Shown piece by piece: positions 25,202-33,230 of a stretch of 64,000 nucleotides of DNA. Numbering within the stretch: position 1 is the first letter of the stretch; each line of letters starts with the position of its first letter. The translations under genes and the position numbers were made by a program. The stretch covers positions 310,001-374,000 of the forward strand of contig NZ_JBFOHP010000002.1 of NCBI RefSeq assembly GCF_040907265.1, read 5' to 3'. This DNA comes from Streptomyces sclerotialus. GTDB lineage: Bacteria; Actinomycetota; Actinomycetes; Streptomycetales; Streptomycetaceae. A model generated the notes under the pieces. That model did not search any database. It was not told where the DNA came from and saw only the letters and a program-made list of their open reading frames with translations.

Positions 25202-25250
25202 CCGCGGTGCCGGCCGCCTCGTCCCCCGTGCGAGGCGGCCGGCACCGCGG
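25202..25250. terminator. Perfect 20-bp hairpin after the sigma gene
   Basis: CCGCGGTGCCGGCCGCCTCG (25202-25221) pairs perfectly with its complement at 25231-25250 around a 9-base loop. It lies 77 bp after the sigma stop and just 3' of a decayed minus-strand gene, so it can terminate from both sides. Confidence 0.85.
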
Positions 25251-25255
25251 CTGTG

Positions 25256-25392
25256 TCACACGTCCCTGCGCAGCAGTGACACCAGGCCGCCCGCCACGAC
25301 GGCGCCCAGGCGGCCATCACCGCCAGGCCCGCCCAGGGCCCCAGCGCCCCCTCGGGCACGGTGTGCAGGATCTGCTGCCCCGCCCGCTGGTG
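25256..25392 (-). pseudogene. C-terminal remnant of an ABC-2 type permease
   Basis: In one minus frame AGQQILHTVPEGALGPWAGL and AVMAAWA, then after a frameshift AVVAGGLVSLLRRDV and a stop. This is the typical last helix and tail of multidrug ABC-2 permeases. Nothing earlier of the gene is present. Confidence 0.6.
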
Positions 25393-25475
25393 CTGCGTGT
25401 GGTGGCAGGCGTGGCCGTGACCGCCCGCACCGTCCAGCTGCCGGCGCTGACCGCCGCGGTCGTCCCACTGGCGAA

Positions 25476-25540
25476 CGGACCGGCCTCACCGAGCGGGAGC
25501 GGCAGGTGCGGCTGCTGGTCGCCGGTGGGCTGTCGACCCG
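25476..25540 (+). pseudogene. LuxR-type HTH fragment
   Basis: A plus-strand stretch reads RTGLTERERQVRLLVAGGLS, the first two helices of a LuxR/NarL HTH. The rest of the gene is missing and the FUSC gene 3' end follows at once. Confidence 0.5.
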
Positions 25541-25546
25541 GGGCGC

Positions 25547-26797
25547 TCAGTCGCCGGCGTGGTCCTGGATGACGTCACAGGTGTGCTGGAACTCCTCCAT
25601 CAGGCGGGTGGCTTCGATGACGAGCACGCCGTACGGGCGTGCCGGGTCGGTGAGGGGCAGGTTCTGCCGTTCGGCCTCGTCGGCCACCTGCTCACGGCGC
25701 CGCTGGGCCTCGTCCGCCCATTCGCGCAGCTGTCGTGCCTGGTCCGCCAGGGACTCCTCGGTCAGCTCCTCGAGCACTCCGGCGAGGGCGGCGACGGACT
25801 CCAGGAAGCGGGCGTAGCAGGCGAGGAAGGGGCGGTGGTCCGCGCCGTTCTCGTCCTCGCGGTCCGCTCGCCAGCGGTCGAGACTGCGGGTCAGTGAGGC
25901 CATCTGGTGCAGGGTCCGCTCCAGCGCCTCCATCACCGAGGCGTACCCGTCGAAAGCGGTGGGCACCCGGCCGCGCCGCAGCAGCCGTCTCGGGTTGTAG
26001 TACAGGCTCTCCTTGGCGGTCTGGAGCCCCGACCTGGCCTGTGTGATGAGCCCTTCGGTCTGTGCCGCTCGCGCCCGCCACTGTTCGGTACGTTCCCGGT
26101 CCAGGTCGCCGTCGCGCAGCGCCGGGTAGACGTCGCTGACCAGGTCGGACAGGGCGTGGGCGAGGGTACGGATGCCGTACTCGGCGCTGCGGTACCGCAT
26201 CGGCGGGAAGACGGTGAGGTTCACCAGGAAGCCGACGCCGCAGCCGATGAGCACGAGCAGGACGATCTGCCCGAGCTGGGTGATCTTCTCGGTATCGGTC
26301 GTGGCGGTCGAGTAGGTGGAGAAGGCGAAGAAGGCCGCGGTGGCGACCTGGGAGCCCTGTGCGCCCAGCGCCGGCCAGCGGCCGATGGTGAGCGCGATGG
26401 CGGCGACCAGTGCGAAGGTCAGCACGTCGGGGCCGGCCAGGAAGCCGAGCGCGGCCTGGACGGCCACACCGGCCGCGACGGCGCCCACGTACCGCAGGGA
26501 CTGCACGAGCGACTGGTAGATCGTGACCTGCATGATCAGCACGGCGGAGAAGGGCGCGAAGGCCGGCGACCGGGCCTGGAGCAGGTTGTAGGAGATCACC
26601 CAGGAGACCGTGGCGGCCAGTGTGCTCTTGGCGATGAGCAGCGCCGTGTGCCGCTCGTGCCCCGCCGAGCCGAAGGCCCTCCCCCACCACTGGCGGATGC
26701 GTGCCGTCCGGCCCAGCTCGGCCGGCTGTCTCTGCGGCGCCGCCCGCTCACCGGCCCGCGCCGTGCTCCCGTCGCTGCTGCGCTCCGTGTTCTTCAG
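25547..26797 (-). CDS. FUSC-family (aromatic acid exporter-like) membrane protein
   Basis: A protein of about 416 residues of the FUSC family. The N-terminal half has several helices (TLAATVSWVISYNLLQA, FAPFSAVLIMQVTIYQSL, IGRWPALGAQGSQVATAAFF, IVLLVLIGCGVGFLVN) and the C-terminal half is a cytoplasmic helical bundle. Relatives export aromatic carboxylic acids. The first ATG/GTG in frame (GTG 26599) would cut inside helix 1. The conserved RQWWGRAFGSAGHERHTALL lies upstream in the same frame, and the best-placed start is a CTG at 26797 preceded by GGAGGG with a 9-base spacer. I choose that start; no ATG, GTG or TTG exists upstream before a TAG. Confidence 0.8.
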   Translation of the reverse strand: MKNTERSSDGSTARAGERAAPQRQPAELGRTARIRQWWGRAFGSAGHERHTALLIAKSTLAATVSWVISYNLLQARSPAFAPFSAVLIMQVTIYQSLVQSLRYVGAVAAGVAVQAALGFLAGPDVLTFALVAAIALTIGRWPALGAQGSQVATAAFFAFSTYSTATTDTEKITQLGQIVLLVLIGCGVGFLVNLTVFPPMRYRSAEYGIRTLAHALSDLVSDVYPALRDGDLDRERTEQWRARAAQTEGLITQARSGLQTAKESLYYNPRRLLRRGRVPTAFDGYASVMEALERTLHQMASLTRSLDRWRADREDENGADHRPFLACYARFLESVAALAGVLEELTEESLADQARQLREWADEAQRRREQVADEAERQNLPLTDPARPYGVLVIEATRLMEEFQHTCDVIQDHAGD

Positions 26798-27037
26798 CGT
26801 TCCGCTCCCTCCAGGTCCACCGGTCCCGCCAGGGCGCCGGCCAGGTCCAGTGGTCTTCAGTGGTTCATTGCCCCCCGGTACCCGACAGCCCCGCCAGCAC
26901 CCCTGGCAACTGCGCCATGTGGCCTACCTGACATGCGGCAACGGTGCCCTGCGCTCCCGATAGCATGGGCGCACAAGGGAACGATCCGTCGGGTTCACCG
27001 CGTGGTGGGGGCAGGGCTTGAGTTCCTTGAGTCAGCG

Positions 27038-28051
27038 ATGACGGGGCAGCGCGCGGGCCGGGAAGCACCGGCGCACGGCACGGAGCGGCGGGCCACCGGA
27101 CCGCTGCACTGGCACACCTGTGACGTCGACCGGGCCCGGGCCCTGATCGCCGAGGTGATGCACTATCCCGTGACGCTGAAGCCCCTGGCCGGAGCGGCCC
27201 GGTTCGCGATGGACATGCGGGGGACACAGCTGGGGCCGATCAACACCAACGTCGTGGCGTACGGCCCCCACACCCTCATCGAGACCGGCGGTCTCGGCGC
27301 GTACCACATCAACTTCGTCAGCACCGGCGGGCTGGTGCAGACCCGCCGCGGTGAGAGGTACGCGTACACGGCCACGCGCGGGCAGGTGCCCGTCACCGAA
27401 CCGACGGGCATGGCCACCGCGGAGTTGGTCGACAGCGCCGAGGTGCTGTCCCTGGGCTTCGAACGGCAGGCGGTCGAGGGCGCTTTGGCGGATTATCTCG
27501 ACCACTCGGTGCGGCCGCTGCGCTTCGCCGGCGGCTTCGACCCGACGGCCGGCAGGGGCCGGACACTGACCGGGCTGGCGCGGATCCTGGAGCGTGAGGT
27601 GCTGTCGCCGACGGGCCTGCTGGAGCAGCCGGCCGCCGCCGCGCCGCTGGCCGAGACCCTCCTCGCGACGATGCTGCACGCCACCCCGCACCAGTACTTG
27701 GAGGAGCTGCTCAGCCCGGCGGCCCGCACCTGCCCGCGTCCGGTCAGGACGGCGATCGAGGCCATGCAGGCCGATCCCGCGCACCCCTTCACCGTGCGCG
27801 AACTGGCCAGGATCGCCGGTGTCGCTCCGCGGTCCCTGCAGGCCGGGTTCCGGCAGCACATGGAGACCACGCCGATGACGTATCTCCGCCGGCTGCGCCT
27901 GGAACGCGCGCACCGCGACCTGACCCGCCTGGGACCCGCCGTCACGGTCACCGAGGTAGCGGTCCGCTGGGGCTTCTCCCACCTGGGCCGCTTCGCCTCG
28001 GCCTACCGGGCCAGGTACGGGACGCTGCCGTCGCAGGAACGCCGGGGCTGA
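27038..28051 (+). CDS. AraC-family regulator with AraC-binding-2 (cupin-like) domain
   Basis: A 337-residue regulator. The N-terminal sensor (about 20-200) resembles the AraC_binding_2 domain of NphR/XylS-like proteins (HWHTCDVDRARALIAEVM, then LIETGGLGAYHINFVSTGG). The C-terminal HTH pair (about 235-335) includes FTVRELARIAGVAPRSLQAG and VTEVAVRWGFSHLGRFASAY. This group controls catabolism of aromatic or nitrile-type compounds. ATG 27038 lacks a strong ribosome site; GTGs at 27002 and 27005 are out-competed by the domain boundary. It is divergent to the FUSC exporter and may regulate it. Confidence 0.88.
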   Translation: MTGQRAGREAPAHGTERRATGPLHWHTCDVDRARALIAEVMHYPVTLKPLAGAARFAMDMRGTQLGPINTNVVAYGPHTLIETGGLGAYHINFVSTGGLVQTRRGERYAYTATRGQVPVTEPTGMATAELVDSAEVLSLGFERQAVEGALADYLDHSVRPLRFAGGFDPTAGRGRTLTGLARILEREVLSPTGLLEQPAAAAPLAETLLATMLHATPHQYLEELLSPAARTCPRPVRTAIEAMQADPAHPFTVRELARIAGVAPRSLQAGFRQHMETTPMTYLRRLRLERAHRDLTRLGPAVTVTEVAVRWGFSHLGRFASAYRARYGTLPSQERRG

Positions 28052-28053
28052 GC

Positions 28054-28084
28054 GAGAGGCCCGGCCGGGACGACCGGGCCTCTC
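28054..28084. terminator. Hairpin between convergent AraC and VOC genes
   Basis: Perfect 11-bp stem GAGAGGCCCGG/CCGGGCCTCTC with a 9-base loop, three bases after the AraC stop and before the convergent VOC gene end. Confidence 0.88.
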
Positions 28085-28112
28085 AGCGGTCATGTGGCCC
28101 GCCGGACGGCCG

Positions 28113-28541
28113 CTAGGGGCGGACGTACGGCCAGGTCATGATCTCCATGTTGTGGCCGTCCGGGTCGTCGAAGTATGCGCCGCGACCGCCGAAGAGGCTG
28201 TTCGTCCGGCCGGGTTCGGTGTGCCCGGGATCGGCGTAGTAGGTCACCCCGGCCGCCTCCAGTCGCGCGATCATGGCGTCGAACCGCGCGTCGGGGACGA
28301 GGAACGCGTAGTGCTGCGACTGGATCGGCTCGTCCCGCTTCTCGTAGTAGTCGAGCGTCACGCCGTTCCCGAGGTCGACGGGCAGGAACGGGCCGAACGG
28401 GGCGCCGACTTCCAACTCCAGTACCGCGGCGAGGAATTCAGCCGACCGGTGCCGGTCGGTGGCGTGGATGACGGTGTGGTTCAGCTGGACGGCGGCCGTC
28501 GCCGCCTCGGGTGCGTGTGAGTACTGCTGGTCGTACGGCAT
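28113..28541 (-). CDS. VOC-family (glyoxalase/bleomycin-resistance-like) protein
   Basis: A 142-residue VOC protein. It shows the two beta-alpha-beta-beta-beta modules: VQLNHTVIHATDRHRSAEFL, then FGPFLPVDLGNGVTLDYYEK, then HYAFLVPDARFDAMIARLEA, ending in GAYFDDPDGHNMEIMTWPY. Potential metal ligands are the early His and the Glu of NMEIMT. Substrate unknown; members isomerise, dioxygenate or sequester small molecules. ATG 28541 is preferred over the in-frame ATG at 28589, which would add an unconserved leader. Confidence 0.88.
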   Translation of the reverse strand: MPYDQQYSHAPEAATAAVQLNHTVIHATDRHRSAEFLAAVLELEVGAPFGPFLPVDLGNGVTLDYYEKRDEPIQSQHYAFLVPDARFDAMIARLEAAGVTYYADPGHTEPGRTNSLFGGRGAYFDDPDGHNMEIMTWPYVRP

Positions 28542-28909
28542 GGGTGTGAGGTGTCTCCGGTCTCCGGGGCCGTCGGAATGCGGCGCCACGGGCGGGCGCC
28601 GGGAGCAAAGACTCGGAAGACAGGCGGGCCCCTGGCCCGCCTCGCGCTCACGCCGAGGCCGGGACCCTCTCTCGTGCGTGGCACATGGCCGACCCGGCAG
28701 TCACCCGGCCGACTCTAACCCCGGGCGCGGCCGGGAGCAACGTCGTTCACACACCTGAATTGGCCGTCCATGTTCGGTAATTGCCGGTTTTGCTGGGTGA
28801 TGGACATCTACTGTGAATGTGCGGTGGCTCATGAGGTGTATACGGCCTCATCCGTCGCACTCATCCGTTGGGGGACGCCTGCCAGGCGTCGAGACGAGAG
28901 CGGTGATGC
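28542..28909. other. Divergent intergenic region with a hairpin
   Basis: 368 bp between the VOC gene and the L,D-transpeptidase gene. It contains a perfect 8-bp stem GGCGGGCC/GGCCCGCC with a 3-base loop at 28623-28641 and an AT-richer promoter-like zone at about 28740-28830. No gene is supported. Confidence 0.5.
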
Positions 28910-29635
28910 ATGGTAAGTACAAGCAGACGAATACCACGGGCGAGACGCGGCATCGCGTACGCGGCGGCGGCAGGGCTGGTGTCACCCCTGCTGGTGGTCG
29001 GGGTGCAGTCGGCGCCCGCGGCCGCCGCCTCCGGCTCCTGGTGCGGCGGCCTCCAAGGGCCGTACCAGAAGCAGGCCGAGCGGTTCCTCGGCCGCAAGGC
29101 CGACGGCAGACAGTCGGTCGGAGACTGCCGCGCGATCCGGGATTTCCAGCGTGCACACGGCATCCACCCGCAGTACGGGTACGCCGGCCCGGTCACCTGG
29201 AACGTGATGAAGCTGGTGAAGCAGCAGAAGGCGGCGGGCAAGAACCCCAACCGGGCCGGCAAGTGCCCGGTGAACAAGGGACGCATCGCGTGCGTGGACC
29301 TGACCCGGCAGATCAGCTGGATCCAGGACGGCCGCAAGCTCGTCAAGGGTCCCGTGCCGGTGCGTACGGGGCGGAACAAGTTCGAGACCCGCACCGGTCT
29401 GCACCGCGTCTACTGGCGCCACAAGGACCATGTCTCCTCGCTGTACGACGTGCCGATGCCGTACAGCCAGTTCTTCGACGGCGGCGAGGCCTTCCACTCC
29501 ATCGACGGCAGTGTGTGGTCGGCGCCGGGCTCGCACGGCTGCGTCAACATGCGGCCGGCGGACGCCAGGAGCTACTGGAAGCTGCTGAGGAACGGCGACG
29601 AGGTCTACGTGTACGGGCGCAAGGCCGGGACGTGA
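28910..29635 (+). CDS. Secreted L,D-transpeptidase (YkuD) with peptidoglycan-binding domain
   Basis: A 241-residue exported enzyme. The signal peptide is at about 1-40 (RRGIAYAAAAGLVSPLLVVG, then SAPAAAAS). Residues about 45-105 are a PG_binding_1-like fold (FLGRKADGRQSVGDCRAIRD, then GYAGPVTWNVMK). The YkuD domain (about 115-240) has TGLHRVYWRHKDH, AFHSIDGS and the active-site SHGCVNM with His209 and Cys211. It forms 3-3 (L,D) peptidoglycan cross-links or attaches proteins in the wall. It is followed by a hairpin terminator, so it is monocistronic. Confidence 0.93.
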   Translation: MVSTSRRIPRARRGIAYAAAAGLVSPLLVVGVQSAPAAAASGSWCGGLQGPYQKQAERFLGRKADGRQSVGDCRAIRDFQRAHGIHPQYGYAGPVTWNVMKLVKQQKAAGKNPNRAGKCPVNKGRIACVDLTRQISWIQDGRKLVKGPVPVRTGRNKFETRTGLHRVYWRHKDHVSSLYDVPMPYSQFFDGGEAFHSIDGSVWSAPGSHGCVNMRPADARSYWKLLRNGDEVYVYGRKAGT

Positions 29636-29657
29636 CCGTACCGGCTCAGCCGTGATC

Positions 29658-29692
29658 CGTGGGCCGTCCTGATGTGGTGGGGGCGGCCCACG
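29658..29692 (+). terminator. Hairpin after the L,D-transpeptidase gene
   Basis: Inverted repeat CGTGGGCCG/CGGCCCACG separated by 17 bases, 23 bp after the stop codon. Confidence 0.65.
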
Positions 29693-29857
29693 AACATGCC
29701 GCGGGACACCACCACAGCCCGCCGCGTACCGCAAGGGCACCCGCCGCTACCCCTCCGTCTGCCCCTTCATCTGCCCCGGAGTCCCTGGTCGGCCGGTCGG
29801 ACGGGCGGGACGATCGAGGGGTTCGCACTCTGCACGTCCCTCACCACCGGAGGCACC

Positions 29858-31147
29858 TTGCGCTCTCTCGGAAGAAGTCCCGAGCGGCAGGAGGAGCAAG
29901 GCGTCCGCCGGCAGCGGCCCGCCGTCCCCACGGCGGCCCGGCACGCACCGCTCTCCCCCGCTTCGTTGCTGTCGTTGCAGCGCTCGGCCGGCAACACCGC
30001 TGTCGCACAGCTCGTCAGGGAAGGCGACCAGGCGGGCCCCGCCGTCACCGTGCAGCGAGCGGTCAAGGTGACCCCCGACGGCTACGCGCGGGCACACGGC
30101 CACGGCTCCGCGGCCGAGCTGACCCCGGACCAGCTCAAGGAGTACCTGCGGACGGCCGTGTGGGACGACTACCAGATGGCCGTCGGTTACGCGGACGACG
30201 GCGGTACCGCGCTCAAGGCCGCGGCCAAGCGCGCCCTGCGGGGGAACACCGTCGACCAGGCCCGCATCGACGCGCTCACGGAGCTCATCGGTCTGATCGA
30301 CGCCGCTCTGGCGTCGGCTCCGGCCCACAAGGACACCCGCTACCACGTCGATCCCAAAGGCGGCTACCAGCACACCGACCTCACCACGCCGCGCGTCGCC
30401 TGGGCGAGCGACACCGACATGTGGGACAAGGTCGGCCCGGGGCTGGGCGAAGTGGCCCCCGACGCACCGGTCACCACCGGCCGCAGCGGCAGCGAACCGC
30501 TCAAGCAGCTGACCTGGGACCAGGCGAAGCGGCTGCTGCCGCGGCCGCTCCTCAACCTCCTCTTCGACGTCCGCCTCCAGCTGGAGAGCGGCACGGTGAT
30601 CGACGAACGGACGCGACGGCAGCAGGGGTACGACGACGAGAACAACACCCGTATCACCCCGGACACCACCCCCAACGAGCCCGGTACGCTGCGCAGCTGG
30701 CATCAGGACGATCTCGGCCGGCTGCCCGGCACCCAGGTGCCGCACGGCAATGACGCGGCCGCGTTCGCCGACCAGGTGCCCGCGCACGGCCGTCCGCTGC
30801 ACGACCACTACGCCGCACACTCCGGCGCCGGGACCGGATCGGCGATCCAGCAGGGCGCCAACTTCCCGCGGGGGTTCGCCGAGTACACCGGTACCGGCTC
30901 CAACAGCGAGCACAACACCAAGGTCGTCCTCGACTACATCAACAAGCGTGTCTACCTGACCCTGACGCACTATCAGTTCTGGGGTGCGGCGGCGGTGGGC
31001 GGCCGTACGTATTTCCTGCCGTCCGGTACGCAGGCGCGCGGACAGGTGGAGGCGGGCCTGCTCGAGGAGTGCAGGCGCCAGCGCTTCCCCGGCAGGACTT
31101 CCGACATCACGGTCATGAACCCCTGGCTGGAGATCCTCATGCCGTAG
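29858..31147 (+). CDS. Putative CIS/polymorphic-toxin-type cargo protein with LQRSAGN motif
   Basis: A 429-residue protein. Near the N-terminus (36-52) is SLLSLQRSAGNTAVAQLV, a motif recurring at the N-terminus of proteins tied to actinobacterial extracellular contractile injection systems and of DUF4157-type proteins. The middle is acidic and helical (AAELTPDQLKEYLRTAVWDD). The C-terminus (about 320-429) is His/Tyr-rich and ends HNTKVVLDYINKRVYLTLTH, YQFWGAAAVGG and VMNPWLEILMP. I do not recognise a catalytic domain. The chosen start is TTG 29858, with GGAGG five bases upstream; earlier in-frame starts give unnatural sequence. No signal peptide. Its 3' end overlaps the convergent MFS gene by 11 bp. 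No injection-system genes are in the window. Confidence 0.7.
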   Translation: MRSLGRSPERQEEQGVRRQRPAVPTAARHAPLSPASLLSLQRSAGNTAVAQLVREGDQAGPAVTVQRAVKVTPDGYARAHGHGSAAELTPDQLKEYLRTAVWDDYQMAVGYADDGGTALKAAAKRALRGNTVDQARIDALTELIGLIDAALASAPAHKDTRYHVDPKGGYQHTDLTTPRVAWASDTDMWDKVGPGLGEVAPDAPVTTGRSGSEPLKQLTWDQAKRLLPRPLLNLLFDVRLQLESGTVIDERTRRQQGYDDENNTRITPDTTPNEPGTLRSWHQDDLGRLPGTQVPHGNDAAAFADQVPAHGRPLHDHYAAHSGAGTGSAIQQGANFPRGFAEYTGTGSNSEHNTKVVLDYINKRVYLTLTHYQFWGAAAVGGRTYFLPSGTQARGQVEAGLLEECRRQRFPGRTSDITVMNPWLEILMP

Positions 31148-32396
31148 TCACCGCTTCGGGGAGCTCGGGCTCGTCCAGGGTGCGCAGCAGGAGCCAGCCG
31201 AGTGCGGGCAGCGCGATCAGCGGTGCGAGGGCCGTCTGCAGGGAGGTGGCGTCGGCGAGGGCGCCGATGAGCGGGCTGGCGACGCCGCCGATGCTCACGG
31301 TCAGCCCCAGGGTGACGCCGCTGGCGGTGCCGACGCGCCGGGGCAGGTAGTCCTGGCCGAGGGTGATGTGCAGGGAGAACGGCACGTACAGGCCGGCCGA
31401 GGCGAGCGCGACACACACGTAGAGCAGCGGTCCGGGGACGAGGACCACACCGGCCACCGCCAGCACGGTCAGCGCGTAGGACCACTGGACGACCGGGATG
31501 CGGCCGTAGCGGGTGGCGAGCCTCCCGCCCGTCACGGTGCCGACGGCACCGCCGAGGTAGAGGACGAACAACGCGGCGGTTCCCGCGACTTCGCCGCCGC
31601 CCGCGCGCTGCGGCACGTACAGCGAGAGGAATGCGCTGAGGCCCACGAAGACGATCGAGCGGCACACGATGGCGCCCGACAGCTTCGCGAAGGAGGCCCA
31701 GTCGTCCCGGGCGGGAGCCGGCTCCGGGCTCGGGCGCCCGGCCGCTGACGTCGCCGCGTCGGGCGCGGGCTCCGTCCCGGCGGGGGCCGTCATCCCCCGC
31801 AGCGCGGCCACGCACAGCGCCGCGCCGGCGAGGGCGGGGACGACGAGGAGCGGGGAGGCGCGCAGGCCGCCGGTGGCGATGACGGCGGAGACCATCAGGG
31901 GCGCGGTGGCGAAGCCGAGGTTGCCGCCGAGGGAGAACCAGCCCATCGCGGTGTGGCTGCCGCGGCCCGCGGCGTTCCGTGCCACGCGCGCGGCCTCCGG
32001 ATGGTAGGCGGCGACGCCGATCCCGGACACCGCGACGGCCGCCAGGGTCAGCGCGTACGCGTCGAAGACCCCGGCGAGGGCGACTCCGGCGCCGCCCACC
32101 AGGGTGCTGACCGGCAGCAGCCACGGCAGGGGCCACTTGTCGGTGAGCGCTCCGAACAGCGGCTGCACCACCGAGGACAGTACGGAGGCGGCGAGGACGA
32201 GACCGGAGGCGGCGGCGTAGGTGAAGGCGCGTTCCGAGACGAAGAACGGCACCAGGGCTGCCACCGCGCCCTGGTAGACGTCCACGCAGGCATGTCCGAA
32301 CGACAGCAGGGTGATGGGCTTCGGACGGCGGCCGGCGCGCCGCCACGTACGGGGTTCCGCGCGCCGTGCGGTGGAGGAGAGTTGGTTCGTCGACAC
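31137..32396 (-). CDS. MFS transporter (Fsr/fosmidomycin-resistance-like)
   Basis: A 419-residue major facilitator with about 12 helices. It resembles the Fsr/NimT-like exporters: LLSFGHACVDVYQGAVAALV, SGLVLAASVLSSVVQPLFGA, GIGVAAYHPEAARVARNAAG and GWFSLGGNLGFATAPL. A central linker of Pro/Ala residues joins the halves. It probably exports an antimicrobial or metabolite. The start is GTG 32396. It is divergent from an AraC regulator, an arrangement like the NimR-NimT pair of E. coli, so it is likely controlled by that regulator. Confidence 0.9.
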   Translation of the reverse strand: MSTNQLSSTARRAEPRTWRRAGRRPKPITLLSFGHACVDVYQGAVAALVPFFVSERAFTYAAASGLVLAASVLSSVVQPLFGALTDKWPLPWLLPVSTLVGGAGVALAGVFDAYALTLAAVAVSGIGVAAYHPEAARVARNAAGRGSHTAMGWFSLGGNLGFATAPLMVSAVIATGGLRASPLLVVPALAGAALCVAALRGMTAPAGTEPAPDAATSAAGRPSPEPAPARDDWASFAKLSGAIVCRSIVFVGLSAFLSLYVPQRAGGGEVAGTAALFVLYLGGAVGTVTGGRLATRYGRIPVVQWSYALTVLAVAGVVLVPGPLLYVCVALASAGLYVPFSLHITLGQDYLPRRVGTASGVTLGLTVSIGGVASPLIGALADATSLQTALAPLIALPALGWLLLRTLDEPELPEAVTTA

Positions 32397-32450
32397 CTCG
32401 TCATCGTCGCCCCGGGGCGCTCTGGCGCGCTTCCGATAAAGTGCCAAGGT

Positions 32451-33197
32451 ATGCCGGACATCCGCCACACGCCCGACGCTCCCACCTGCATCAGGGTGCT
32501 GGCTCCTGGAGACAGCATCGACGCGCACCGGCATGACGAGCACCAGATCGTCTACGCGGGTTCCGGCGTGCTGTCCGTCACCACGGACGCCGGGACCTGG
32601 TTCGCGCCCGGTACGCAGGCCATCTGGGTGCCCGCCGGCTGCGTCCACGCCCACCGGGCCCACGGCCACCTCGCGCTGCACCTGCTCGGCCTGGCGCCCG
32701 ACACCAATCCGCTCGGGCTCGACGCCCCTACCGTCCTCGCCGTCGGTCCCCTGCTGCGGGAGCTGCTCCTCGCCTACACCCGAGGCCCGCACGACGGCTC
32801 GCCCGAGCGGCAGCGGCTGCGCGCGGTCCTCCTCGACCAGCTGTGCGCCTCACCCCAGCAGCCGCTCCAGCTGCCCGCTCCCACCGATGCCCGCCTCGCC
32901 GCCGTCTGCGACCTGCTGTACGACAACCCGGCCGATCCGCGCACCCTGGCCGCCCTGGGCAGCGCGGTGGGCGCCGGTGGCCGCACGCTCAGCCGCCTCT
33001 TCCAGCGTGAACTGGGCATGACGTTCCCGCAGTGGCGCACCCGGCTGCGGCTGTACCACGCCCTGCGCATGCTGGCCGACGGCATGCCGGTGACCTCGGT
33101 CGCGCACCACTGCGGCTGGTCCTCCACCAGCGCCTTCATCGACGTCTTCCGCCGCGCTTTCGGCTGCACGCCCGGCACCCACGGCCGGCGCTCCTGA
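32451..33197 (+). CDS. AraC-family regulator of the divergent MFS gene
   Basis: A 248-residue AraC protein with an N-terminal cupin (IDAHRHDEHQIVYAGSGVLS, then WVPAGCVHAHRAHG) and a C-terminal double HTH (TLAALGSAVGAGGRTLSRLF, then VTSVAHHCGWSSTSAFIDVF). Size and layout match NimR-like regulators that control an adjacent exporter. ATG 32451 lies 54 bp from the divergent MFS start, so both promoters share one short region. Confidence 0.9.
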   Translation: MPDIRHTPDAPTCIRVLAPGDSIDAHRHDEHQIVYAGSGVLSVTTDAGTWFAPGTQAIWVPAGCVHAHRAHGHLALHLLGLAPDTNPLGLDAPTVLAVGPLLRELLLAYTRGPHDGSPERQRLRAVLLDQLCASPQQPLQLPAPTDARLAAVCDLLYDNPADPRTLAALGSAVGAGGRTLSRLFQRELGMTFPQWRTRLRLYHALRMLADGMPVTSVAHHCGWSSTSAFIDVFRRAFGCTPGTHGRRS

Positions 33198-33230
33198 CGC
33201 GTCGGCGGTCCTGATGCACCGGCGGCCGGG

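Noticed and set aside
25907..27037. Upstream extension of the AraC gene to 25907
   Set aside because: It overlaps the FUSC gene antisense; the AraC domain begins near 27050.
28623..28641. Riboswitch or attenuator in the VOC leader
   Set aside because: A single 8-bp hairpin with no conserved riboswitch elements or T-tract; recorded only as a hairpin.
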